In this document: positions 51,840 to 59,256 of the stretch, one piece after another
How the letters are laid out: every line of letters starts with the position of its first letter
How positions within the stretch are numbered: the first letter of the stretch is position 1
Assembly: GCF_030718205.1 (NCBI RefSeq)
Contig: NZ_JAUZQF010000026.1
Coordinates: forward strand, 62,001-126,000
From: Nonomuraea turcica
GTDB lineage: Bacteria > Actinomycetota > Actinomycetes > Streptosporangiales > Streptosporangiaceae
Length of the DNA: 64,000 nt
Direction: 5' to 3'
Position numbers and translations under genes: made by a program
Notes under the pieces: model-generated
The model's database searches: none
The model's input: the letters and a program-made list of their open reading frames with translations, nothing else
What the model was told of the DNA's origin: nothing

Positions 51840-53723
51840 ATGACGACCCAGCCTCCCGGCGACGGGAGTCGCACGAGCCGGAGCCCCGGCCGGCACATCG
51901 CCCGGGCGTTAACGGCCGGTCTCGTGCTGGCCACCGCCGTCATGACGGCGGGAACGGCCGCGACCGCCACATCGCCGGCCCCCGGCGCTCCTGATCTCGG
52001 GCCGAACGTCACCGTCTTCGATCCGAGCATGCCGGTCAGCGACATCCAGGCGACCCTCGACGCCGCACATGCCGCTCAGGTCGACAACGAGATGGGCGCC
52101 ACGCGCCACGCCTACCTCTTCAAGCCTGGCACGTACGGGACCGCGGAGCACCCGCTCCAGATCAAGGTCGGCTACTACACCGAGATCGCCGGCCTGGGCG
52201 CCTCCCCCACCGACGTCGTCATCAACGGCAAGGTCGAGGTCTACAACCGCTGCCTGGCGGACGGTGGAACCGCCAACTGTCTCGCGCTCGTCAACTTCTG
52301 GCGCACCCTGTCCAACCTGTCGATCAACGTCAACGCGGCCGGCCAGGACGGCTGCCGGGCGACGGCGAACTTCTGGGCCGTCTCCCAGGCGGTGTCCCTG
52401 CGCCGGCTCAACATCAGCGGCGGCAACCTGTCGCTGATGGACTACTGCACCGCCGGCCCGCAGTACGCCAGCGGGGGCTTCATCGCCGACTCCAAGCTGC
52501 CGTCCGTCACGAACGGATCGCAACAGCAGTGGCTGACCCGCAACAGTGAGGTCGCCGGCTGGTCGAACGGCGTGTGGAACCAGGTCTTCTCCGGCGTCGT
52601 CGGCGCACCGGACGACGCCGCGTTCCCAAGCCCGCCGTACACGACCCTCGACGCCACTCCCCTCAGCCGGGAGAAGCCCTACCTCTTCGTGGACGCGCAG
52701 GGCAAGTACAAGGTCCGCGTGCCCGCCGCTCGGAAGGACACGCGCGGCATCACGTGGGCCGGCGGCATGACACCGGGCCGTACGCTGCCGATCAGCGACT
52801 TCTTCGTCGCGAAGCCGTCGGACTCGGTGCAGGTCATCAACAGCCAGCTGGCCCGCGGCAAGCACCTGCTGCTGACGCCCGGCGTGTACGACATCGCGCG
52901 GAGCATCGAGATCAAGCGCCCGAACACGGTCGTCCTCGGTCTCGGGCACGCCACGCTCACCGCCGTCCACGGCTCGACCCCGCTCGACGTCGCCGACGTC
53001 CCCGGCGTCGTCGTCGCCGGTATGACCGTCGACGCGGGTCTCGAGAAGTCGCCTGTCCTGCTGAGGGTGGGCAAGAAGCACGGGCCGCGCTGGAGCTCGG
53101 CGGACAACCCGACGACGCTGTCCGACGTGTACTTCCGGGTCGGCGGGCCGCACGTCGGCAAGACCGACGTCGCGCTCGAGGTCAACAGCGACAATGTGCT
53201 CATCGACCACGCCTGGGTGTGGCGCGCCGACCACGGTGTCGAGGGCTTCACCGACACCCAGCGCTGGAACACCAACCTCGGCCGCAACGGCGCCATCATC
53301 AACGGGGACCACGTGACCGCGACCGGCCTGTTCGTCGAGCACTTCCAGCAGTACAACACCGTCTGGAACGGCGACGACGGCACGACGATCCTCTACCAGA
53401 ACGAGCTGCCGTACGACCCGCCGACCCAGGCCGACTGGATGAACGGCGAGGTCGAGGGCTGGGCCGGTTACAAGGTCGGCGACCGTGTGAAGACGCACCG
53501 CCTCTACGGCGGCGGGGTCTACGTCTTCAACCAGAACAACCCGCAGATCCACACCGAGAACGGCTTCGAGGTTCCGCAGAGCCCGGGCGTCAAGCTGCAC
53601 CACATCATGACGGTCAATCTCAGCGCCGGAATCATCGACCATGTCGTCAACGGCGTGGGTGACGCGGCCGACACGACCAAGGTCGGTGTGCCGGTGTACG
53701 TCGCGGACTACCCGGCCCCTTAG
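51840..53723 (+). CDS. Secreted beta-helix (pectate-lyase-fold) protein
   Basis: A 627-residue protein from the ATG at 51840, behind AAAGGACG. Signal peptide: 'RHIARALTAGLVLATAVMTA' ending around 'GTAATA'. The body has the beta-helix look of pectate-lyase or GH55-type proteins, with strands rich in N/V/I/G such as 'PLQIKVGYYTEIAGLGASPT', 'LSNLSINVNAAGQDGCRATA', 'VVLGLGHATLTAVHG' and 'VALEVNSDNVLIDHAWVWRA'. Close relatives are, as I recall, often labelled 'adenylyl cyclase' or 'coagulation factor 5/8 type' in actinomycetes; neither name is supported by motifs here. A carbohydrate-active or binding role is inferred from the fold and the upstream palindrome. Confidence 0.8.
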   Translation: MTTQPPGDGSRTSRSPGRHIARALTAGLVLATAVMTAGTAATATSPAPGAPDLGPNVTVFDPSMPVSDIQATLDAAHAAQVDNEMGATRHAYLFKPGTYGTAEHPLQIKVGYYTEIAGLGASPTDVVINGKVEVYNRCLADGGTANCLALVNFWRTLSNLSINVNAAGQDGCRATANFWAVSQAVSLRRLNISGGNLSLMDYCTAGPQYASGGFIADSKLPSVTNGSQQQWLTRNSEVAGWSNGVWNQVFSGVVGAPDDAAFPSPPYTTLDATPLSREKPYLFVDAQGKYKVRVPAARKDTRGITWAGGMTPGRTLPISDFFVAKPSDSVQVINSQLARGKHLLLTPGVYDIARSIEIKRPNTVVLGLGHATLTAVHGSTPLDVADVPGVVVAGMTVDAGLEKSPVLLRVGKKHGPRWSSADNPTTLSDVYFRVGGPHVGKTDVALEVNSDNVLIDHAWVWRADHGVEGFTDTQRWNTNLGRNGAIINGDHVTATGLFVEHFQQYNTVWNGDDGTTILYQNELPYDPPTQADWMNGEVEGWAGYKVGDRVKTHRLYGGGVYVFNQNNPQIHTENGFEVPQSPGVKLHHIMTVNLSAGIIDHVVNGVGDAADTTKVGVPVYVADYPAP

Positions 53724-53733
53724 AGGCCGCCCA

Positions 53734-53765
53734 GGTGGGCCGGAGTCTCCGCACCCCGGCCCACC
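53734..53765. terminator. Hairpin terminator between convergent genes
   Basis: GGTGGGCCGG (53734-53743) and CCGGCCCACC (53756-53765) form a perfect 10-bp stem with a 12-base loop, 10 bases after the beta-helix gene stop and before the 3' end of the DUF3817 gene. Confidence 0.75.
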
Positions 53766-53804
53766 GGGCCGTACATCGCGACGGTGTACGAACGGGGAGC
53801 TGGG

Positions 53805-54110
53805 TCAGACGGCTTCGGGGGCGACCTCCGCCGCCCGGGACATGCGCCGCTCGAACCATACCGAGGCGAACGGGGGCACCCCGCAGGCCAGGCCGAGCAC
53901 GATCGTCCCGGTACGCCAGCCGTGGGCGCGCCCGGTAGAGAACACAGCGGCGACGTACAGCAGGAACAGTGCGCCGTGGATCGGACCGAAGATCTTCACG
54001 CCGAGCTCGCCGACCACCACGATGTACTTGAAGAACATACCGACGAGCAGCCCCGTCCACGACAGCGCCTCAGCGATCGCCACGAGTCGGAACAGACGAA
54101 GCTCCACCAC
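53805..54110 (-). CDS. DUF3817 integral membrane protein
   Basis: About 101 residues from the GTG at 54110 (GTG 54107 is equally possible), preceded by GAAAGG. It starts 'VVELRLFRLVAIAEALSWTG', continues 'VVVGELGVKIFGPIHGALFL' and 'LLYVAAVFSTGRAHGWRTGT', and has a final hydrophobic segment before a charged tail. This is the DUF3817 pattern: three helices, with conserved E-A-x-S and the 'G-x-I-H-G' motif. Function unknown. The longer open frame upstream lacks membrane-protein features and was not used. Confidence 0.85.
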   Translation of the reverse strand: MVELRLFRLVAIAEALSWTGLLVGMFFKYIVVVGELGVKIFGPIHGALFLLYVAAVFSTGRAHGWRTGTIVLGLACGVPPFASVWFERRMSRAAEVAPEAV

Positions 54111-54304
54111 ACGCCACCTTTCAAGATTTGCCAGACTTACAGCGACTTCCCAGATCCACCGCGCCCAGAGGTCGCTCGGGGCTTCTGGAGGCAACGTCAC
54201 TTACTCTACGATGCGTAGAGCACTGTGGTTACACCGGCAGAACGACCGGCCGTGATCTTTCCCACCAATAGTTTCCCGTCGAACCGGGTCGGCTAAGGAC
54301 GCTG

Positions 54305-55036
54305 ATGAGGCAACACGTGCGCATTCCGCTGCCGGACGGCAGTTCACTTGACGCGACCGTGGCGTTGCCGGAGGGGGCCGCACCTGCGGCCGGATGGCCG
54401 GGGGCGGTGGTCGTGCATGAGATCTACGGCATCGAACCGGACATGCTGGATGTGGTCGACCGGTTCGCCGAGCATGGATATGCGGCAATCCTGCCTGATC
54501 TGTACAGTCACGGCACCAGAATCGGATGCCTGGCGCGGGCCATGCACCAGTTCACGACCGGTAAGCCGGGGCGGCCGACCGCCGACATCGACGCGACCCG
54601 GCAATGGCTGGCAGACCGCGATGACGTCGACGGCAGCCGGCTCGGCGTGATCGGATTCTGCATGGGCGGTGGGTTCGCCCTCGCCTACGCGGCGAGCACG
54701 CCCCCCGGTGTGCGGGCCGCATCGGTGAACTACGGCGCGGTTCCCCGCGACCAGGAAGAACTGCGGACGGTGTGTCCGGTCGTGGGCTCCTACGGCGGGC
54801 GGGACCGAGGCTTCCGGGCGCACGGCACGCGGCTGCAGGAGCATATGAGGGCGCTCGGCCTCGAGCACGACGTCGAGATCTATGCGGCGGCCGGGCATTC
54901 CTTTATGACCGACGGCCACCACCCCCTCGCGAAACTCGCGCTGTTCCCGCTGCGGCACGGCCTCGTCCAGCCGGCAGCGGACGACGCGTGGCAGCGTACC
55001 TTCGCCTTCTTCGACAAGTACGTCGCCAACGGCTGA
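54305..55036 (+). CDS. Dienelactone hydrolase-family protein
   Basis: A 243-residue alpha/beta-hydrolase of the DLH type. Catalytic Cys is in 'GVIGFCMGGGFALAYAAS' (near residue 122), Asp probably in 'VGSYGGRDRGF', His in 'AAAGHSFMTDGHHP' near 202; Glu in 'VVVHEIYGI' matches the DLH Glu that activates the Cys. It hydrolyses lactones such as dienelactone, or related esters, in aromatic-compound degradation. ATG follows AAGGA. The MarR gene starts 67 bases downstream on the same strand. Confidence 0.88.
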   Translation: MRQHVRIPLPDGSSLDATVALPEGAAPAAGWPGAVVVHEIYGIEPDMLDVVDRFAEHGYAAILPDLYSHGTRIGCLARAMHQFTTGKPGRPTADIDATRQWLADRDDVDGSRLGVIGFCMGGGFALAYAASTPPGVRAASVNYGAVPRDQEELRTVCPVVGSYGGRDRGFRAHGTRLQEHMRALGLEHDVEIYAAAGHSFMTDGHHPLAKLALFPLRHGLVQPAADDAWQRTFAFFDKYVANG

Positions 55037-55103
55037 CGTGGGCGCCGCCTCATCGTTCCATCGCAGATAATCCGCACCGGGACGACTTGGGTAGGCTGAT
55101 GAC

Positions 55104-55592
55104 ATGACAGCGATGGCTCCCGCGCGTACAGAAACAGACCTGTCCTTCCTGCTCGACCACACCAGCCACGTGCTGCGCACCCAGATGTCGGCGGCGCTGG
55201 CCGAGATCGGGCTGACGTCGCGCATGCACTGCGTGCTGGTCCACGCACTGGAGGAGGAGCGCACCCAGATCCAGCTCGCCGAGCTCGGCGACATGGACAA
55301 GACCACGATGGTGGTGACGGTCGACGCACTGGAGAAGGCCGGCTACGCCGAGCGCCGCCCGTCCAGCACCGACCGCCGCGCACGCATCATCGCGGTCACG
55401 GACACAGGCGCGGCGATCGCCAGGCGCAGCCAGGAGATCGTGGACGGCGTGCATCGGGCGGCGCTGACCGCATTGCCCGAGGACGAGCGCGAGGTCCTGG
55501 TCCGCGCCCTGAATCGCCTGGTCAGCGGGCATCTTGCCGCCCCCGCCGAGGGAGCCCAGCAGACGCGAAGGGCACGGGAGCGCGGAAAGTAG
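55104..55592 (+). CDS. MarR-family transcriptional regulator
   Basis: A 162-residue regulator with the winged-helix core 'GLTSRMHCVLVHALEEERTQ', 'QLAELGDMDKTTMVVTVDAL' and wing 'KAGYAERRPSSTDRRARIIA' (Asp-Arg-Arg of the MarR wing). The dimerisation helix follows, and the C-terminus is basic. It precedes a DHA2 efflux gene with a near-perfect palindrome in front, and is probably that gene's phenolic- or drug-responsive repressor. The name of the inducer cannot be read from sequence. Confidence 0.9.
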   Translation: MTAMAPARTETDLSFLLDHTSHVLRTQMSAALAEIGLTSRMHCVLVHALEEERTQIQLAELGDMDKTTMVVTVDALEKAGYAERRPSSTDRRARIIAVTDTGAAIARRSQEIVDGVHRAALTALPEDEREVLVRALNRLVSGHLAAPAEGAQQTRRARERGK

Positions 55593-55634
55593 GTCCGAAG
55601 AGGATCGTCTATTACGGAACCATCTGCTACGGTC

Positions 55635-55652
55635 TCTCATGTCGACTTGAGA
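55635..55652 (+). promoter_or_regulatory. Putative MarR operator before the efflux gene
   Basis: TCTCATGTCGACTTGAGA is an 18-bp palindrome with one mismatched pair around a perfect GTCGAC centre. It ends 11 bases before the efflux-pump ATG, next to an upstream imperfect direct repeat (TCTATTACGG/TCTGCTACGG) at about 55608-55632 that may mark the promoter. Confidence 0.55.
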
Positions 55653-55663
55653 CGGGAGAGACC

Positions 55664-57115
55664 ATGTCGTACGTGCGTAACTCGCGCTGGACCGCCCTGG
55701 GTGTGCTGTCCGCGACGGGACTGATGACGATCCTCGACGGCAGCATCGTGACGGTGGCGATGCCCGCCATCCAGGAGGACCTCGGCTTCTCGGGCGCGGA
55801 GCTGAGCTGGATGGTCAACGCCTACCTGATCCCCTTCGGCGGGTTACTGCTCCTGGCGGGCAGGTTGGGCGACCTGATCGGGCGTCGGACGATGTTCCTG
55901 ACCGGGAACATGATCTTTGCCGGCGCCTCCCTCCTGGCGGGCGCGGCCACCGGTCCCGGACTGCTCATCGCCGCCCGGTTCCTGCAGGGCGTGGGGAGCG
56001 CGCTGGCCTCCGCCGTGGTCCTGGGCATCCTGGTGACGCTGTTCACCGACCCGCGCGAACGGGGCAAGGCCATCGCGATCTTCAGCTTCACCGGGGCCGC
56101 CGGCGCCTCGATCGGCCAGGTCCTGGGCGGTGTGCTCACCGACGCCCTGAGCTGGCCGTGGATCTTCTTCATCAATGTGCCGATCGGCGTGATCACCGTC
56201 GTGCTCGCGCTACTGGCGCTACCCGCCGACCGCGGGATCGGGCTGGCCGCCGGCGCGGACGTCCTCGGGGCCGTGCTGGTGACCACCGGCCTGATGCTGG
56301 GCATCTACACCGTCGTCAAGGTCGAGGAGTACGGCTGGCTCGCCGCCCACACCCTTGGCCTCGGCGCGGTGTCTCTGGCCCTGCTCGCCGCGTTCGTGGC
56401 ACGGCAGGCCACGGCCAAGGCCCCGCTCATGCCGCTGCGGATCCTGCAGTCGCGCAACGTGGTCGGCGCCAACCTCGCCCAGATGCTCGCCCTGTCGGGG
56501 ATGTTCGCCTTCCAGGTCCTCGTCGCGCTCTACATGCAGCGGGTCCTGGGGTATGGGGCGCTGGACACCGGGCTGGCGATGCTTCCCGCCGCCGTGGGCA
56601 TCGGCTCGATCTCGCTGTTCGTCTCGGCCCGGCTCAGCGCCCGCTTCGGCGCCCGCGCCGTCCTGATGGCCGGCCTGGTCCTGCTCATCGGGGCCATGCT
56701 CCTGCTCACCCGGGTCACGGTGAACGCCGGCTACGTCACTCACCTGCTCCCTGCGATGCTGCTGATCTCCGGCGGCGGGCTCGTGCTCCCGGCGCTGGCC
56801 ACGCTGGGCATGTCCGGCGCGCGGGAGAGCGACGCGGGTCTGGCGTCCGGGTTGTTCAACACCACCCAGCAGGTCGGCATGGCCATCGGCGTGGCGGTGC
56901 TGTCCACGATGGCCGCCTCGCGCACCGGTGAGCTGCTGGCCTCCGGAGCCGGCCAGGCCGCCGCGCTGACCGGAGGGTACCGGCTGGCGTTCGGCATCTC
57001 TGCCGGGCTGTTGCTCGCGGCGTTCGCCGTGGCACTCGCCGTCCTGCGCCAGCCCGCCGTCGACGGGCCCGCGCAGGAGAAGGTGGCGGCCAGGGAGACC
57101 TCTGCGACCTCCTGA
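55664..57115 (+). CDS. DHA2-family (EmrB/QacA-like) MFS efflux transporter
   Basis: A 483-residue transporter with about 14 membrane helices. 'TILDGSIVTVAMPAIQEDLG' is the DHA2 helix-1 motif D1, 'LLLLAGRLGDLIGRRTMFLT' the motif A loop, and 'GAAGASIGQVLGGVLTDALS' motif C (GxxxGPxxGG-like). 'SWPWIFFINVPIGVITVVLA' is typical of the family. It probably exports drugs or a toxic metabolite by proton antiport. It is controlled by the upstream MarR gene through the palindrome at 55635. ATG follows GGGAGAG. Confidence 0.92.
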   Translation: MSYVRNSRWTALGVLSATGLMTILDGSIVTVAMPAIQEDLGFSGAELSWMVNAYLIPFGGLLLLAGRLGDLIGRRTMFLTGNMIFAGASLLAGAATGPGLLIAARFLQGVGSALASAVVLGILVTLFTDPRERGKAIAIFSFTGAAGASIGQVLGGVLTDALSWPWIFFINVPIGVITVVLALLALPADRGIGLAAGADVLGAVLVTTGLMLGIYTVVKVEEYGWLAAHTLGLGAVSLALLAAFVARQATAKAPLMPLRILQSRNVVGANLAQMLALSGMFAFQVLVALYMQRVLGYGALDTGLAMLPAAVGIGSISLFVSARLSARFGARAVLMAGLVLLIGAMLLLTRVTVNAGYVTHLLPAMLLISGGGLVLPALATLGMSGARESDAGLASGLFNTTQQVGMAIGVAVLSTMAASRTGELLASGAGQAAALTGGYRLAFGISAGLLLAAFAVALAVLRQPAVDGPAQEKVAARETSATS

Positions 57116-57128
57116 CAGGAGGCGATTC

Positions 57129-57156
57129 CGCCCGGCGCGCTGCGGCCCGCCGGGCG
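57129..57156 (+). terminator. Hairpin terminator after the efflux gene
   Basis: CGCCCGGCG (57129-57137) and CGCCGGGCG (57148-57156) form a perfect 9-bp stem with a 10-base loop, 13 bases beyond the efflux gene stop. Confidence 0.7.
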
Positions 57157-57265
57157 ATTCGGCGCTCGGTGCCTTCATGCGGTTGAACAGCAGGAGCAAC
57201 ACGGACCGGCATCAAGGGGATGTGGCGGGTGGCGCGGTCGGGGCGGGGTCGGGGTACGGCGGTCG

Positions 57266-57613
57266 TCAGGCGGCGGTCGTCTGGATCAGGGATGCGAGCG
57301 CGGAGCGGCTCTGCTGGAGCGTGGAGATCCGGGCGTCCATCTCGCTGAGCTGCTCGTCCAGGTAGCGGCGGACGCACGGGTGCAGGTCGGCCAGGCTCGG
57401 CCCCTCGACGCAGGGAAGGATCTCACGGATCAGGTGCGTGGGCAGCCCCGCCGCCAGCAGTCCCCGGATGTTGCGGACGGCGGCGGGCGTGTCCTCGGCG
57501 TAGCGGCGGTGACCTCCGCCGCTACGCTCCGAGCGCAGCAGGCCCTGCTCCTCGTAGTAACGCAGCATGCGGGTGCTGGCCCCGGTCTCCCGCGCCAGAT
57601 CACCGATCTTCAT
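57266..57613 (-). CDS. MerR-family transcriptional regulator
   Basis: A 115-residue MerR protein: HTH 'MKIGDLARETGASTRMLRYY', wing 'EQGLLRSERSGGGHRRYAED', then a coiled-coil dimer helix in the C-terminal third ('VRRYLDEQLSEMDARISTLQ'). Two Cys residues ('LPCVEG', 'HPCVRRYL') could sense redox or metal but do not match a classic metal loop. It is divergent from an aldo/keto reductase with 59 bases between the starts, the usual MerR layout. ATG follows GAGGGACG. Confidence 0.9.
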   Translation of the reverse strand: MKIGDLARETGASTRMLRYYEEQGLLRSERSGGGHRRYAEDTPAAVRNIRGLLAAGLPTHLIREILPCVEGPSLADLHPCVRRYLDEQLSEMDARISTLQQSRSALASLIQTTAA

Positions 57614-57633
57614 ATGACGTCCCTCACAAACCC

Positions 57634-57664
57634 TTGAATCTCACACCGGCGGCAAATCCTACGG
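57634..57664 (+). promoter_or_regulatory. Candidate MerR-type promoter with 19-bp spacer
   Basis: TTGAAT (57634-57639) and CTACGG (57659-57664) are separated by 19 bases, the long spacing that MerR activators correct by twisting DNA. It lies between the divergent MerR and aldo/keto reductase genes. Dyad symmetry in the spacer is weak. Confidence 0.4.
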
Positions 57665-57672
57665 TCTTGGCC

Positions 57673-58578
57673 ATGAGCGAGAAACTGATCGACACCAATC
57701 ACGACAACATCCTGCTGGGCGGGGATCTTCCGGTGCGCCGGATCGGCTACGGAACCATGCGGCTCGCGGACGGTCCGGACTCCCCGCGCGGGGCCGAGGC
57801 GCACATCTGGCGCCCCCCGGCCGACCGGGCGGCCGCGATCGCGGTGCTACGCCGCGCGGTGGAGCTGGGCGTCACCCTCATCGACACCGCCGACGCGTAC
57901 GCGCTCGGCGGCGGTGAGGAGCTGGTCGCGGAGGCGCTGTACCCGTACGGCGACGGCGTGGCGGTCGCGACCAAGATCGGCGTGCTGCGGCCGTCCCCTA
58001 CCGAGTGGGTGCCGCTCGGCCACCCCGCCTACCTGCGGCAACAGGCCGAGCTGAGCCTGCGCCGCCTTCGCGTCGAGCGCATCGACCTGCTCCAGTTGCA
58101 CCGCATCGATCCGAACGTCCCGCTCGCCGACCAGATCGGGGCGCTCAAGCAGCTGCGGGACGAGGGCAAGGTGCGGCACCTCGGCCTGTCGGAGGTGTCG
58201 GTGGAGCAGCTCCGCGAGGCGGCCGAGATCGTCCCGATCGTCAGCGTGCAGAACATGTACAACCTGGCCACCCGGCAGCATGAGCCGGTCGTCGACCACG
58301 CCGCGGCCGGCGGCATCGCGTTCATTCCGTTCTTCCCCGTGGCGATGGGCGCGCACGCGGGTCCGGACGGCCCGGTCGCGGTGGTGGCGCGGGAGATCGG
58401 CGCGACGTCGGCGCAGGTGGCGCTGGCCTGGCTGCTGCACCGCTCGCCGACCATCGTCCCCATTCCAGGAACGACCTCTCAGTCGCATCTGGAGGAGAAC
58501 CTCGCCGCGCTGGATCTCAGGCTGACCGACGAGCAGTTCGCCCGGCTGGACCGGGTCGGCGGTGACACCCCTGGATGA
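57673..58578 (+). CDS. Aldo/keto reductase
   Basis: A 301-residue oxidoreductase from the ATG at 57673. The TIM-barrel active site is visible: Asp and Tyr in 'VTLIDTADAYALGGGEELVA', Lys in 'VAVATKIGVLRPSP', His in 'RIDLLQLHRIDPNVPLADQI'; NADP-binding C-terminal part 'TIVPIPGTTSQSHLEENLAA'. It reduces aldehydes or ketones, with an unknown physiological substrate. It is likely under the divergent MerR regulator. Confidence 0.9.
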   Translation: MSEKLIDTNHDNILLGGDLPVRRIGYGTMRLADGPDSPRGAEAHIWRPPADRAAAIAVLRRAVELGVTLIDTADAYALGGGEELVAEALYPYGDGVAVATKIGVLRPSPTEWVPLGHPAYLRQQAELSLRRLRVERIDLLQLHRIDPNVPLADQIGALKQLRDEGKVRHLGLSEVSVEQLREAAEIVPIVSVQNMYNLATRQHEPVVDHAAAGGIAFIPFFPVAMGAHAGPDGPVAVVAREIGATSAQVALAWLLHRSPTIVPIPGTTSQSHLEENLAALDLRLTDEQFARLDRVGGDTPG

Positions 58579-58590
58579 AGGCTCACTCGC

Positions 58591-59244
58591 CTAGCGGCGG
58601 CCGAGGCCCGCGTCGCGGGCTCGGACGATGGCCTCGGCGCGGTCGGCGACGTGCAGCTTGGCGAAGATGTTGGAGACGTTGTTGCGTACGGTCTTCTGCG
58701 ACAGGAACAACGCCGAGGCGATCTGCGTGTTGGACCGGCCGGCCGCCACCAGCGCGAGTATCTCCCGCTCGCGCGGCGTGAGCTGCGGGAACACCGGATC
58801 CTCGGTGACCGCAGCCCCCTGGAAGAATTCGGCCACCCGCAGCGCGACGGCCGGCCCGAAGATCGCCTCACCGTGCGCGACGGCCGTGATGGCGCGGACG
58901 ATCTCCGCCTGGCCGGCGCCCTTGAGCAGGTAGCCACGGGCGCCGGCGCGCATGGCGGCGAACAGCGTGGCGTCCTCCTCCGACATGGTCAGCACCACGA
59001 CGCCGATGTGCGGGCTGTCGGCGGCGATCCGCCTGGTCGCCTCGATGCCGTCGAGCCCGGGCATGCGTACGTCCATCACCACCACGTCGGGCTGCAGATC
59101 GGCGGCGCGCTCGACCGCCTCCGCGCCGTCCGCGGCCGTGCCCGCCACCTCGATGCCCGGTATCGAGCCGAGCAACACCGCGAGCCCGTCCCGGTAGACC
59201 GGGTGGTCATCGGCCAGCACCACGCGGATGGTCTCGTCAGACAC
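58591..59244 (-). CDS. NarL/LuxR-family response regulator
   Basis: A 217-residue response regulator. The receiver domain has acidic pair 'VVLADDHPVYRDGLAV', phospho-Asp in 'PDVVVMDVRMPGLDGIEATR' (near residue 56), and 'VVVLTMSEEDATLFAAMRAG' and Lys in 'GYLLKGAGQAEIV'. The C-terminal LuxR HTH is 'LTPREREILALVAAGRSNTQ' with 'VRNNVSNIFAKLHVADRAEA'. It follows the sensor kinase gene by 12 bases and is certainly its partner. Confidence 0.93.
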   Translation of the reverse strand: MSDETIRVVLADDHPVYRDGLAVLLGSIPGIEVAGTAADGAEAVERAADLQPDVVVMDVRMPGLDGIEATRRIAADSPHIGVVVLTMSEEDATLFAAMRAGARGYLLKGAGQAEIVRAITAVAHGEAIFGPAVALRVAEFFQGAAVTEDPVFPQLTPREREILALVAAGRSNTQIASALFLSQKTVRNNVSNIFAKLHVADRAEAIVRARDAGLGRR

Positions 59245-59256
59245 TCGCCACCTCCA

